DNA of 62,058 bases from JAABRU01 sp050180235 (GTDB lineage Bacteria > Desulfobacterota > Desulfobacteria > Desulfobacterales > Desulfococcaceae). The stretch is taken from the NCBI GenBank assembly GCA_050180235.1, contig JBFXEJ010000024.1, forward strand, positions 1-62,058, written 5' to 3'. The position numbers and the translations under genes are program-made. Numbering within the stretch: position 1 is the first letter of the stretch; each line of letters begins with the position of its first letter. Below the pieces are notes generated by a model. That model was not told where the DNA came from. It searched no databases and saw nothing but the letters and a program-made list of their open reading frames with translations. Shown piece by piece: positions 26,945 through 35,908 of the stretch.

Positions 26945-27940
26945 ATGTACTACTGCATCCTGAGGAAAACACATATTTTTTATCATATCCCAATTGCTGT
27001 GCTGATATTTGCAATTATTCCTTATGCGGAAGCCTCTGCGGACGGAAACAGCGAACCTGTGGTCATGCTGATTCAGGCCATTGGGCAGGTACTGTATTCG
27101 CCGGACGGGAAAATCTGGGAAAAAGTATACCGTAACCGCTTTCTTTATGACGGGTATCTTGTGAAAACCGGAAAAGACGGTGCCTGCCGGTTCTTTGATC
27201 CCTATCACCAGATGATCCAGGATATTCAGGGTGATACGGAAGTGAAAATTCATGCAGCCGGGATAGTGGCACGCAGGGGACGGATTTCAGAACCTGCATC
27301 CGCAGGCGGTTTTATGAGTTTTTTTCAGAGGAAATTCACCCAGGTACGGAAATATGCCGTAATCCGGCGTGAAGATGCCGGAAGTCAGGAACTGAAAACT
27401 GTTCCGGATATCTGCCTGTCTGAAGATTATCCTGATCTGGTATGGGAAAATATGGGACAGGAATACGCGTACCAGCTTGTGACAGAAAAAAAAACATATG
27501 ACGTGTCCGCTTCTGATGCGGATATGGTGCGTTTCCGGCTGAATGGTCTGGAGCCCGGTGTCCATTCCTTTCATATTTCAGTGATGTATCAGGGAGAGAT
27601 AATTGATTCTTCAGGGAAAAACAGCACATTCCTATGGCTTTCGGATGAGGAAAACCGGCTTTTCCGGGAAAGGGAGAAAAAAATACGGGAGATTGATCCG
27701 GATAACGGTTTTCTGATGGGAAATGTCATGGATGAATACGGTTTCAGCGTGGCTGCAATGGATCAGTTCCGAAAATTTCTCGCTGAAAATCCGGATATTC
27801 ATGAAGTTCGGCCCTTTCTGATCAAAATTTACAGCGATCTGGGGCTGGAAAGGCTCAGACAGTCTGAATCTGTTTTGTATCATCAGCATCGTTCTGGTAT
27901 TTTCTCACTGAAGCAGGAACCCCGGATATTGCAAAAATAA
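26945..27940 (+). CDS. FecR-like exported protein
   Basis: A 331-residue protein. It opens with a hydrophobic export segment (IPIAVLIFAIIPYAEASA), then a FecR-like domain (VVMLIQAIGQVLYSPDGK, then a variable region and GDTEVKI). FecR domains are usually sigma-factor regulators or surface-associated beta proteins; here no sigma factor or TonB receptor lies beside it. The rest has no recognised domain. The chosen ATG at 26945 lies just upstream of the hydrophobic segment; no good ribosome-binding site is visible. It may act with the GT25 gene, but this is only proximity. Confidence 0.6.
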   Translation: MYYCILRKTHIFYHIPIAVLIFAIIPYAEASADGNSEPVVMLIQAIGQVLYSPDGKIWEKVYRNRFLYDGYLVKTGKDGACRFFDPYHQMIQDIQGDTEVKIHAAGIVARRGRISEPASAGGFMSFFQRKFTQVRKYAVIRREDAGSQELKTVPDICLSEDYPDLVWENMGQEYAYQLVTEKKTYDVSASDADMVRFRLNGLEPGVHSFHISVMYQGEIIDSSGKNSTFLWLSDEENRLFREREKKIREIDPDNGFLMGNVMDEYGFSVAAMDQFRKFLAENPDIHEVRPFLIKIYSDLGLERLRQSESVLYHQHRSGIFSLKQEPRILQK

Positions 27941-28152
27941 CGGATCGTGGTTATTTTATACAGATTTGGATAAAGATTCAGATCTCAGAAACAGCAGTCA
28001 TGGTCAGGACTGATTTTCTGTTTTTTTACCGGAAAGGACACAAAGACCGCACTCGCAACTTCAGCGGTGTTTTGTCAAAAGCAGGCTGCCGTATACAGTT
28101 TTTTTGTTATTTCTGTATGATCTTTGAGTCCTTTCTGATTAAACCCGGCAAA

Positions 28153-29223
28153 ATGTATTTGTCCCGGGCAGAGGAAGTAAAACCAGTGCATTATGTGGAA
28201 AAAATAAACAGACTTTTGCTTCCCAAAGCAGATTTGCAATGGAAGGTGCTGGATCTTTTTGCAGGGTGCGGAGGTCTGTCGCTGGGATTTGAGGCCGCAG
28301 GTTTTCAGACAGCCGGTTATGAAATGGACTCCAGCGCGGCACAAACCTATCAGAGGAATCTGAAAGGAACCTGTTTTGCTGAGAAACTGACTCTGGAAAC
28401 CGTTTTGGATACGGAAGCGGATATTGTCATTGGCGGCCCGCCCTGCCAGCCTTTCAGCGTGGGCGGACATCAGAAAGGGATTGATGATGAGAGAAACGGT
28501 TTTCCCATTTTTGTCAATGCGGTAAAACAGATAAAACCGGAAATCTGGATGTTTGAAAACGTGCGTGGAATGCTCTATGCCAACAAATGGTATTTTGATG
28601 AAGTAACTGACAGTCTCCGGCAGGATGGTTATCATGTTGAATATAAACTGCTCAATGCTGTAAATTATGGTGTTCCCCAGAACAGGGAAAGGGTTTTTGC
28701 TGTGGGACACAGACGGAAATTCAGTTTTCCGGAACCTGAACGCAGAAAAGTCACAGCAGGCGAGGCTGTCAGCGATTTGACTGATATGATACAGGATGAA
28801 AGCAAAATTTTAACAACATCAATGGATACATATGTGGCCAAATATGAAAAAGCATCCTGCTGCATAACGCCCAGAGATTTGCATTTGGACAAACCTGCCC
28901 GCACTTTGACCTGCCGGAATATTGCGGCTCCCACCGGCGACATGCACCGGGTGAAATTAAAAGACGGCAGACGCAGACGGATTTCTGTAAGAGAAGCTGC
29001 CCGTCTGCAGAGTTTTCCGGACTGGTTCGTATTTTCCGGATCAGAAACAGAGCAGTATTATCAGATCGGCAATGCAGTTCCGCCGCTGCTGGCCTATCAT
29101 TTAGCCTGTTCTGTCAGGAAATATATGGAAAACGAAGGATTGAATGATGACAGATTTAGATATGTTCAAACAAAAGGACAGTCTGCAATATTGCTAAAAT
29201 TAAATGCTTCCCAAAAGAGATGA
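28153..29223 (+). CDS. DNA (cytosine-5) methyltransferase
   Basis: A C5-cytosine methyltransferase of about 356 residues. Conserved motifs occur in order: I (LDLFAGCGGLSLGFE), IV with the catalytic Cys (GPPCQPFSVGG), VI (FENVRGM), VIII (QNRERVFAVGH), IX/X (RLQSFPDWF and QIGNAVPPLLAYH). The target-recognition region lies between VIII and IX. The ATG at 28153 gives about 30 residues before motif I; no ribosome-binding site clearly decides. No restriction nuclease is adjacent. The last 15-20 residues run over a short ATG ORF in another frame (29147-29197), which could be a relic of a lost partner gene. Confidence 0.9.
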   Translation: MYLSRAEEVKPVHYVEKINRLLLPKADLQWKVLDLFAGCGGLSLGFEAAGFQTAGYEMDSSAAQTYQRNLKGTCFAEKLTLETVLDTEADIVIGGPPCQPFSVGGHQKGIDDERNGFPIFVNAVKQIKPEIWMFENVRGMLYANKWYFDEVTDSLRQDGYHVEYKLLNAVNYGVPQNRERVFAVGHRRKFSFPEPERRKVTAGEAVSDLTDMIQDESKILTTSMDTYVAKYEKASCCITPRDLHLDKPARTLTCRNIAAPTGDMHRVKLKDGRRRRISVREAARLQSFPDWFVFSGSETEQYYQIGNAVPPLLAYHLACSVRKYMENEGLNDDRFRYVQTKGQSAILLKLNASQKR

Positions 29224-29294
29224 ATTTCCTGATATTATTGCTTATAATGTCCAAAAACTGGTTGGTCCCGGCATGAAAAAACAGAAAGGAGCTT

Positions 29295-29780
29295 ATGTTT
29301 TCTTTATTGAGGAAAAATAAATCTGAAAAGATACTGAAATCTGTGGAAGAATGCTTACAGCAATACGGATTTGAATACAAAAATCCAGAAGATGGATTTA
29401 TAATCTTGCTTGTCAAACCAAGTTCAAATGTTCATAGGGTCTTAATGATTGCGGATGAGGAAGAACGAACCCTTTGTGTATGTGTTGGTGGAAAAGAGAT
29501 ACCGGACAATAAAAGAATCATCTGTCTGGAATTCATCGCAAGGGTTAACCATGTCAATAAAATGGGATGCTTTGATTTCGATGTTGATGATGGAAAACTG
29601 CTCTACCGACATTGCATTGACTTAACCGGAGGACAACTTACAGTCGAGATGGTGAGGCAAATGCTTTTGTATTCAGTTGGTATTTATGATGTGCATTTAA
29701 ATGTTTTAGAAAATATCATTGAATCAGACATAACTGCCTTGGATGCACATAAGCTAATAGCTCCAGAATACTACAGGTGA
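29295..29780 (+). CDS. YbjN domain-containing protein
   Basis: A 161-residue protein of the YbjN superfamily, related to type III secretion chaperone folds. Family hallmarks are an N-terminal helix, FIARVNHVNKMGCFDFDVDDGKLLYRH and TVEMVRQMLLYSVGIYDVHLNVLENII near the C-terminus. Family members may sense or chaperone proteins, but the cellular role is poorly known. AAAGGAG precedes the ATG. Base composition is AT-rich compared with neighbours, which fits acquisition by transfer. Confidence 0.75.
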   Translation: MFSLLRKNKSEKILKSVEECLQQYGFEYKNPEDGFIILLVKPSSNVHRVLMIADEEERTLCVCVGGKEIPDNKRIICLEFIARVNHVNKMGCFDFDVDDGKLLYRHCIDLTGGQLTVEMVRQMLLYSVGIYDVHLNVLENIIESDITALDAHKLIAPEYYR

Positions 29781-29858
29781 CGGCTTAACAAGTCATTCCG
29801 GCGAATTTGATGAGTTCGGCAAACTCCGTTTCACAAATTGCTGAATTCCAAGTTACAT

Positions 29859-30107
29859 ATGATAGAAGCTGTCTACAGCAGCTGGGCAATCAGCGAAACA
29901 AGAATGCTGGAACTCAAAAAATCAACCCGAAACTGTAAAGCGGAAATCATATATGTAACGGCATTTCTGAGCCGCCCGGAATTTCGCAAATGGGCATCTG
30001 AAATTGCATGGGAAACAGAGGTGTGGATAGCTGATAATCCGGATCATCTGATACATTTTGACGGGGAAAAATATCTGGGGCCGTACAGTGAAAATAAAAT
30101 CATTTAA
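29859..30107 (+). CDS. Hypothetical protein
   Basis: An 82-residue soluble protein of unknown function, starting ATG 29859 (MIEAVYSSWAISE) with no strong ribosome-binding site; an in-frame TTG lies at 29838. It ends FDGEKYLGPYSENKII. Low GC and lack of recognised domains are typical of the accessory block from 29 to 35 kb. Confidence 0.45.
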   Translation: MIEAVYSSWAISETRMLELKKSTRNCKAEIIYVTAFLSRPEFRKWASEIAWETEVWIADNPDHLIHFDGEKYLGPYSENKII

Positions 30108-30145
30108 TATTGACCCATTATCAAAAAACGAAAGGTTTGCCAAAA

Positions 30146-30397
30146 ATGAACACAGTAAGAGCATATGAGGAAGTGGTCAATTTTATAGCATCCGGGACAA
30201 GTCCGGATTCAGTTATCGCCTTCACCCCTTCCGATTCTGTAAAAAGACGTGTGGGCGATCTCATTTATTTTGAAAAAACAAAAGGACTTACAAAAGAAGA
30301 AAAATCCGAACTTGAACATTATATGCAGATTGAACATATTATGAGACTGGCAAAGGCAAGAGCGCACAAATATGTATCCCGCAGACAGATACATTAA
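30146..30397 (+). CDS. Small hypothetical partner of HNH endonuclease
   Basis: An 83-residue predicted helical protein, MNTVRAYEEVVNFIASGTSP, with the segment RVGDLIYFEKTKGLTKEEKSELEHYMQIEH. It overlaps the HNH gene by 26 bp, so the two form a cassette. The length and pairing recall antitoxin or immunity partners, but there is no direct evidence. The start at 30146 follows a region with GGTTTGCC; there is no strong AGGAGG site. Confidence 0.5.
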   Translation: MNTVRAYEEVVNFIASGTSPDSVIAFTPSDSVKRRVGDLIYFEKTKGLTKEEKSELEHYMQIEHIMRLAKARAHKYVSRRQIH

Positions 30398-30833
30398 CAG
30401 GCAGCTTCGGGAATTTGTGGCCGAAAGAGCAGAATATCTTTGTGAATATTGTCTGATTCATGAAAATGACACCTATATGGGATGTGAAACAGATCACATT
30501 ATCAGCCTGAAACATGGCGGCAAGAGTGAGGCGGACAATTTGGCATATCCATACTCTTTCTGCAATCGGCATAAAGGCAGCGATATAGGCTCTGTTATTA
30601 TAGGAAGTAATGAATTCATAAGATTTTACAATCCGAGAAAAGACAGATGGACTGATCATTTTCAGCTTGACGGGTCTGTCATCCGGCCTCTTACAAAAAT
30701 TGGAGAAGTGACATGCCGGATATTTCTTTTCAATTCTCCTGAAAGAATTATGGAAAGAGAATCTCTGATTGACATTTGCAGGTATCCTGCTCCTTCGGCA
30801 TTGAAAATTATGAAAAGCAAAATCTGTTTATGA
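30372..30833 (+). CDS. HNH endonuclease
   Basis: A 153-residue HNH nuclease. The zinc-ribbon cysteines C24 and C27 (LCEYCLIH) precede the active-site DH pair (ETDHIISLKHGGKSEADN, D41-H42), N56, and the closing CNRHKGSDIG (C64, H67). This is the McrA/CRISPR-like beta-beta-alpha metal fold, which nicks or cuts DNA. Partner is the 83-residue gene upstream. Its target and whether it acts as a toxin, defence nuclease or homing enzyme are not shown by sequence. Confidence 0.85.
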   Translation: MYPADRYINRQLREFVAERAEYLCEYCLIHENDTYMGCETDHIISLKHGGKSEADNLAYPYSFCNRHKGSDIGSVIIGSNEFIRFYNPRKDRWTDHFQLDGSVIRPLTKIGEVTCRIFLFNSPERIMERESLIDICRYPAPSALKIMKSKICL

Positions 30834-30903
30834 ATAACCTGCCGGATTACCGGCAGCTTAAATATTTTCAGACAACCAACAACAAAAACAGAAAGGGGTA
30901 AAA

Positions 30904-33567
30904 ATGATTCATTATGAAGGACTTTCACCGCAGGAAGCTGAGGCTTCCCGCAGTCAGCACGGTTCCAATCAGCTTACACCGCCGGAAGTGGAAACATTCT
31001 GGGAAAAACTGATTGACAATTTCAAGGATCCCATGATTGTCATCCTGATGGTGGCTCTGGGCATTGTCACAGCTCTGGCTGTGTTCGGTTTTGCAGAATG
31101 GTACGAAGGTGTGGGAATTGCCGCGGCAGTGGCACTCGCGGCTTTTGTGGCAACGGCCTCGGAATTCAAAAACGAGCAGACTTTTCAGAAACTGCAGGAA
31201 GAGGCATCCAAGATATTCATCAACACCTTCAGGGGCGGCAGTCTGAAACAGATTGGCATTGATGATATTGTCACAGGTGATATTGTTCTGCTCCAGCCCG
31301 GTGACAAGATTCCCGCAGATGGAAAAGTCATACAGGGAAAGGTGAAGGTCAATCAGGCTGCACTCACAGGAGAGGCTGAGGCTGTCACCAAAAAATCCGG
31401 TGAGGCTGTTTTGTCGGATCTGACTGATGCCCATGCCGTGTTTCGCGGAACCATTGTGGAAGACGGGGAAGCTGCAATGGAAGTGATGGTTGTGGGTGAC
31501 AAAACCCATCTGGGCCAACTGGCAAAAGATCTGCAGGCAGATGAACGTCTGGGGCCGCTGAGGGTCAAGCTGGCAAAACTGGCTGATGATATTTCAAGAT
31601 TCGGATATATCGGCGCAACCTGTATTGCTCTTGCTTTTATGTTCAAGGCCATCTGGATGGACAATGGCGGGGATACCGCCCTGATGATGGCCTATATTTC
31701 CAACTGGCAGAAACTGGTCTATGACATTGTCACCGCCCTGATTCTGGCCGTGATTATCATTGTGGTCGCGGTTCCCGAAGGACTGCCCATGATGATCGCG
31801 ATTGTGCTTGCCCAGAACATGCGCAAACTGCTCAAATCCAATGTTCTTGTGCGCCAGCTTATGGGTATGGAAACATCGGGCAGTCTCAATATTCTGTTCA
31901 GTGACAAAACCGGAACCATCACCCTGGGGCAGTTGGAGGCTGTGGGATTTATGACAGTGGGGGGAGAAGGAACTCTCAAATCCTATGAGAAATTTGAGAA
32001 AATGCCCCCGGCCCTGATGCCGCTGCTGGATATTGCTGTGCGGGAAAACACTTCCTGCATTGTCAACTGCCATGCGGAAAAAGAAACAGACCGGATTCTG
32101 GGCGGCAATACCACAGAAAGAGCCATGCTGAAATTCATCAGGGCGGATGTGAGTGCCTGCACCGAACCTGAATCAGAACTTCTTTCCCAGGTGCTGTTCA
32201 ATTCCAGCAGAAAATTCTCTGCTGTCCGCATAAAACGGGCAGATGGAAAAGAGATGACGCTGGTAAAAGGCGCACCGGAAAAAATATTGGAGAAAAGCTC
32301 GTCTTTCTTTGCTGCTGACGGACATACCCATCCTTTGGAGGAATCTGCCAAAACCGGCATTCTTTCCCAAACCGATGAAAAGGCTGATGAGGGTTTCCGG
32401 CTCATTGCCATCGGACTTACGGAAAACCCCATGCCGGATAATATGGAAGAGGTTCCGGACGGGCTGGTGCTGCTGGGCTTTGGTCTGATTCGTGATGATC
32501 TGCGCAAAGAATCCAGACCAGCGATTGAAACCCTGCACAATGCAGGCATTCATGTTGTCATGCTCACCGGCGACCGCACAGGCACGGCAAAGGCCATTGC
32601 CAAAGACGCTGGATTGTACGGCCCTGAAACCGATGTTGCCATTGAATCTTCAGACATGGCAAAACTTTCTGATGAGGAACTCAAAAAACTCCTGCCCCGG
32701 CTCAGTGTGGTTTCCCGGTGTCTGCCCCAGGACAAAACCAGGCTGGTCAAGGTTGCACAGGAAATGGGGCTGGTTGTGGGCATGACCGGAGACGGCGTCA
32801 ATGACAGTCCTGCCCTGAGCAATGCAGACATCGGTTTCGGACTGGGCAGCGGTACGGAAGTGGCAAAAGAAGCATCGTCCATTGTGGTACTGGATGACAA
32901 TATCCAGTCCATCACCAGTGCTGTGCATTACGGCAGAACCATCTACCGCTCCATACAGAAATTCATCACCTTCCAGTTGACCGTGAATGTCAGCGCGATT
33001 TCCATTGCCTTTCTTGGCCCGTTCCTGGGATTCAACATGCCTCTGACTGTTATCCAACTGCTCTGGGTCAATCTGGTCATGGACACGCTGGCTGCACTGG
33101 CTTTCAGCGGTGAACCGCCTCTGGATTCCCATATGAAGGAAAAACCCAAAAAGCGGGATGAGGCAATCATCACGGCAGGAATGTGGTCATCCATTCTGTT
33201 CAACGGTTTTTTCATGACCATTCTCTGTGTGATTTTTCTGAAAACTGTAGGGGTGCGTGAACTGTTTAACAGTCAGGAATCCTTTATGACCGCATTTTTT
33301 GCATTTTTTGTATTCCTGAACAACTTCAACAAGTTCAATGTAAGGGTCGAAGGATTCAATCTGTTTGCCCATATTTTTGAGAACAATGGTTTTCTCAAGG
33401 TGGTGGGTATGATCTTCCTGATTCAGGTTCTCATCACCTATTTTGGCGGTGAGATGTTCCGCACCGTTGCCCTGCAGCCTGTGGAATGGCTGTATGTGGT
33501 TGGCTTTTCCATTGTGATAATTCCCTTTGATATGCTGCGGAAATATATCCGCTGGATTTTTGAATAG
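30904..33567 (+). CDS. Calcium-translocating P-type ATPase
   Basis: An 887-residue type II P-type ATPase of the plasma-membrane calcium pump type. All hallmarks are visible: N-terminal cation ATPase domain (LSPQEAEASRSQHGSNQL), actuator loop ALTGEAEAVTKK, membrane segment with VPEGLPMMIAIVLAQ, phosphorylation site DKTGT with D at about 334, nucleotide domain (VKGAPEKILE), TGDGVNDSPAL near 627, and C-terminal membrane helices with NLVMDTLAALAFS. It probably exports Ca2+; other cations cannot be excluded. A ribosome-binding site AGAAAGGGG precedes the ATG. The gene is followed by a strong hairpin and a family C element. Confidence 0.93.
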   Translation: MIHYEGLSPQEAEASRSQHGSNQLTPPEVETFWEKLIDNFKDPMIVILMVALGIVTALAVFGFAEWYEGVGIAAAVALAAFVATASEFKNEQTFQKLQEEASKIFINTFRGGSLKQIGIDDIVTGDIVLLQPGDKIPADGKVIQGKVKVNQAALTGEAEAVTKKSGEAVLSDLTDAHAVFRGTIVEDGEAAMEVMVVGDKTHLGQLAKDLQADERLGPLRVKLAKLADDISRFGYIGATCIALAFMFKAIWMDNGGDTALMMAYISNWQKLVYDIVTALILAVIIIVVAVPEGLPMMIAIVLAQNMRKLLKSNVLVRQLMGMETSGSLNILFSDKTGTITLGQLEAVGFMTVGGEGTLKSYEKFEKMPPALMPLLDIAVRENTSCIVNCHAEKETDRILGGNTTERAMLKFIRADVSACTEPESELLSQVLFNSSRKFSAVRIKRADGKEMTLVKGAPEKILEKSSSFFAADGHTHPLEESAKTGILSQTDEKADEGFRLIAIGLTENPMPDNMEEVPDGLVLLGFGLIRDDLRKESRPAIETLHNAGIHVVMLTGDRTGTAKAIAKDAGLYGPETDVAIESSDMAKLSDEELKKLLPRLSVVSRCLPQDKTRLVKVAQEMGLVVGMTGDGVNDSPALSNADIGFGLGSGTEVAKEASSIVVLDDNIQSITSAVHYGRTIYRSIQKFITFQLTVNVSAISIAFLGPFLGFNMPLTVIQLLWVNLVMDTLAALAFSGEPPLDSHMKEKPKKRDEAIITAGMWSSILFNGFFMTILCVIFLKTVGVRELFNSQESFMTAFFAFFVFLNNFNKFNVRVEGFNLFAHIFENNGFLKVVGMIFLIQVLITYFGGEMFRTVALQPVEWLYVVGFSIVIIPFDMLRKYIRWIFE

Positions 33568-33591
33568 GAATGATTGGTTTGTAAATTTATC

Positions 33592-33622
33592 CGGGCTGCG
33601 GAAAATTTTTTTCCGCAGCCCG
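33592..33622 (+). terminator. Strong hairpin after the P-type ATPase
   Basis: CGGGCTGCGGAAAA (33592-33605) pairs perfectly with TTTTCCGCAGCCCG (33609-33622) around TTT, a 14-bp stem. There is no extra T-run, but the arm itself is T-rich at the loop side; probably a terminator. Confidence 0.65.
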
Positions 33623-33625
33623 AAC

Positions 33626-33732
33626 TTAGGTGATTTCCAGAAAAGAATATACCGGAAAAGTATCAAAAGCTTCCAGCTTTTTCCCTGTGCCTGTGAACTG
33701 AAACGGTATATTTATTTTCAAAAATCACCTAA
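33626..33732. repeat. MITE-like element, family C
   Basis: 107 bp with ends TTAGGTGATTTCCAGAAAAG and TTCAAAAATCACCTAA, which are imperfect complements, followed inward by AATATACCG and CGGTATATT. The core contains AAGCTTCCAGCTT. It is the same family as 13962-14061, in opposite orientation. Confidence 0.8.
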
Positions 33733-33774
33733 TTCCGGTCAGATGCAGATATTCGGGAGAAAGGAGATATGGAT

Positions 33775-34050
33775 ATGCCGACACTTCACAAAAATTATAT
33801 TCTGGATGAAAATCATATTCCATGTGCCGTCATAATTCCCATAGCAGAATTTGAACACATTGAGAAAATTCTTGAAAAACACAGTCTGACAAAAATGCAG
33901 AAAGAACCCGGAAACAGGAGAAATGTTCCGGACATGTGGATAGAGGAATGTTTTGAACTGATGGACAAGGCAAATGGGAATTCTCAGTGGCAGAAATCGA
34001 CATGGGAAGAACTGTATGATTTTTATACACGAAAATTTCCGTTTGCTTAA
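33775..34050 (+). CDS. Phd/YefM-like antitoxin-type protein
   Basis: A 91-residue protein beginning MPTLHKNYILDENHIPCAVIIPIAEFEHIEKILE, a layout like Phd-type antitoxins (strand, turn, strand, helix). The C-terminal acidic part contains FYTRKFPFA. No cognate toxin such as RelE or Doc lies directly downstream; the next genes form a separate pair. The ATG at 33775 is favoured because AAAGGAG is 8 bp upstream; an earlier ATG at 33769 is too close. Identity as antitoxin is tentative. Confidence 0.5.
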   Translation: MPTLHKNYILDENHIPCAVIIPIAEFEHIEKILEKHSLTKMQKEPGNRRNVPDMWIEECFELMDKANGNSQWQKSTWEELYDFYTRKFPFA

Positions 34051-34073
34051 TTTGATGCAAAGGAATCTGAATT

Positions 34074-34340
34074 ATGCTTATGACAAAACAAATCATGCCT
34101 TTGATGATGAGAGAAAGCAGAATATGTGACATGGCAATCCGTCATCTTAAAGATCAGTCAGGAATGTTTGAAGATAAATACAAAATATCTTCAGATGATT
34201 TTTACAGACTGTTCCATGAAGGAAAAGCGGGAGATGATGAGGATATGTTTGAATGGAAAGCATTGATTGAGGCAATCAATGAATGGAAACAAACCAGGGA
34301 ACAACTTAATTTTTTTATAAATGATTTGGAAAAAAGCTGA
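34074..34340 (+). CDS. Putative antitoxin of the TumE-like module
   Basis: An 88-residue protein with a helical, acidic core, FEDKYKISSDDFYRLFHEG then DDEDMFEWKALIEAINEWK, resembling small antitoxin partners that precede TumE/DUF6516 toxins. It ends 5 bp before the toxin gene. AAAGGA precedes the first ATG (34074). It lacks a visible helix-turn-helix, unlike TumA, so autoregulation is uncertain. Confidence 0.6.
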   Translation: MLMTKQIMPLMMRESRICDMAIRHLKDQSGMFEDKYKISSDDFYRLFHEGKAGDDEDMFEWKALIEAINEWKQTREQLNFFINDLEKS

Positions 34341-34345
34341 TAAAA

Positions 34346-34735
34346 ATGATCAGTTCACATTTTGATTGCATTGAGAAAATCATCCGAAATGATCCACTGG
34401 TCATTTATGTCAATCTTCACAGAAATTTTACCAGCCTAAATACTGCCTATATCAAAGGCGAAATCACCTTTGCAGACGGAAGCAGCCTGGCTGTTTTTCA
34501 GCATGTCCGGATTCAGGAATCAGAACTGTTTATTACAGATTACCGTTATCACTGTATGACGCATGATAGGCAATTGATATTCCGTTATGATAATGCACCT
34601 CATCATTCTGAAATCACAACATTCCCTCATCATAAGCACCTGCCTTTGGATGTTCAGAGTGCTGATATGCCGGATATAGAGGATGTTTTGGCAGAGACAG
34701 ATTCGCTTGTGATTAAGAATTCAGTAATAATTTGA
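34346..34735 (+). CDS. TumE/DUF6516-like toxin
   Basis: A 129-residue protein of the TumE-type toxin family (DUF6516). The family pattern is present: AYIKGEITFADGSSLAVFQHV, then the RYHCMTHDRQLIFRYDNAPHH strand pair and the terminal TFPHHKHLP. Known members are thought to be RNA-targeting toxins. It follows its likely antitoxin by 5 bp, forming a type II-like pair. The identification is from motif memory rather than a database match. Confidence 0.62.
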   Translation: MISSHFDCIEKIIRNDPLVIYVNLHRNFTSLNTAYIKGEITFADGSSLAVFQHVRIQESELFITDYRYHCMTHDRQLIFRYDNAPHHSEITTFPHHKHLPLDVQSADMPDIEDVLAETDSLVIKNSVII

Positions 34736-34879
34736 AAAATATTATTTTTTTGTATATTATGCACATAATCAGTTCATTTAATATGCCGGAACAGCATTTG
34801 GAATGATACAGGATTAATGCAGGCATAATCATTGTTACAGGCAGTGATTTCTGAAACTTTATATTTGCAGAGAACTCTT

Positions 34880-35773
34880 ATGAAAATTACCAAGACGACA
34901 AAGATTGGGCGCAATGACGACTGCCCCTGCGGAAGCGGCAAAAAATACAAAAAATGCTGTCTTCTCAAACCAAGAATCAACAAACCCGAAGAGGTTAAGG
35001 ATGTCTATTTCAGGCGCTATCAGATACGCCTGAAAAATGACAAAGATATAGAAGGCATACGCAGGGCAGGCCGTCTGGTGCTGGATACCCTTGATTTGGT
35101 GGAAAAAAATCTGAAACCGGGAATGATGACCGAGGAAATCAACACCCTGGTGCATGAGTACACCATCCAAAACGGGGCAAAACCCGCGCCGCTTCATTAC
35201 AAGGGCTATCCCAAAAGTGTGTGCGTATCTGTCAATGAGGTGATCTGTCACGGTATACCCGGAAAACGGATTATGAAGGACGGAGACATTGTCAATGTGG
35301 ATGTTACGTCAATTCTTAACGGTTATTTGGCAGATGCGAACAAAACCTTTTTTGTGGGAACACCCGGCAAAGATGCCCAAAAAATCGTCAGTGTCTGCAG
35401 AGAATGTCTTAAACGGGGGCTGGAAATGGTGCGTCCGGGCAATACCATCGGTGACATAGGCTGGGCCATTCAGACCTATGCGGAAGGGGAACGCTGTTCT
35501 GTTGTGCGTGAGTTTGTGGGGCATGGCGTGGGCTTTGAATTCCATGAGGCTCCCCAGGTTCCCCATTACGGGAAAAAACGGGAGGGCGTGGTACTGGTTC
35601 CGGGCATGGTATTCACCATTGAACCCATGATCAATCTGGGCAGAAAAGATGTAAAAGTCCTCGGAGATCAGTGGACTGCTGTAACCCAGGACGGTTCACT
35701 TTCCGCACAGTTTGAGCAGACTGTTCTGGTGACAAAGGAAGGGTATGAAAGTCTGACACCCTATGAAATTTGA
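34880..35773 (+). CDS. map: Methionine aminopeptidase, type I, with SEC-C motif
   Basis: Removes N-terminal methionine from nascent proteins. The 297 residues start with a SEC-C zinc motif (IGRNDDCPCGSGKKYKKCC, about residues 8-27), which helps ribosome or SecA contact in other proteins, followed by the type I fold with the metal ligands in NVDVTSILNGYLADANKTFF, VGHGVGFEFHEAP and the final FTIEPM and FEQTVLVT. Length is longer than E. coli Map because of the N-terminal motif. The ATG at 34880 is preferred over 34832 as it lies directly before the zinc motif. Confidence 0.94.
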   Translation: MKITKTTKIGRNDDCPCGSGKKYKKCCLLKPRINKPEEVKDVYFRRYQIRLKNDKDIEGIRRAGRLVLDTLDLVEKNLKPGMMTEEINTLVHEYTIQNGAKPAPLHYKGYPKSVCVSVNEVICHGIPGKRIMKDGDIVNVDVTSILNGYLADANKTFFVGTPGKDAQKIVSVCRECLKRGLEMVRPGNTIGDIGWAIQTYAEGERCSVVREFVGHGVGFEFHEAPQVPHYGKKREGVVLVPGMVFTIEPMINLGRKDVKVLGDQWTAVTQDGSLSAQFEQTVLVTKEGYESLTPYEI

Positions 35774-35801
35774 AACCGTGATGATGCTGATTTTCCCGTA
35801 G

Positions 35802-35829
35802 GGTGGGCAAAAGCTGAGCGTTGCCCGCC
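35802..35829 (+). terminator. Possible terminator after map
   Basis: GGTGGGCAA (35802-35810) pairs with TTGCCCGCC (35821-35829), one G-U pair. It lies 29 bp past the stop; no T-run follows. Confidence 0.35.
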
Positions 35830-35908
35830 AAAATTGTCTGAACCGGGATTCACAGGATGAAAGGATTTGCATGATTGCTGCCTGAAATGTGATTCATGTG
35901 ATTTTCTC

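Noticed and set aside
29204..29320. 38-codon frame starting MLPKRDEFPDII
   Set aside because: It overlaps the ends of two real genes and has no independent support; mentioned only as a possible relic.
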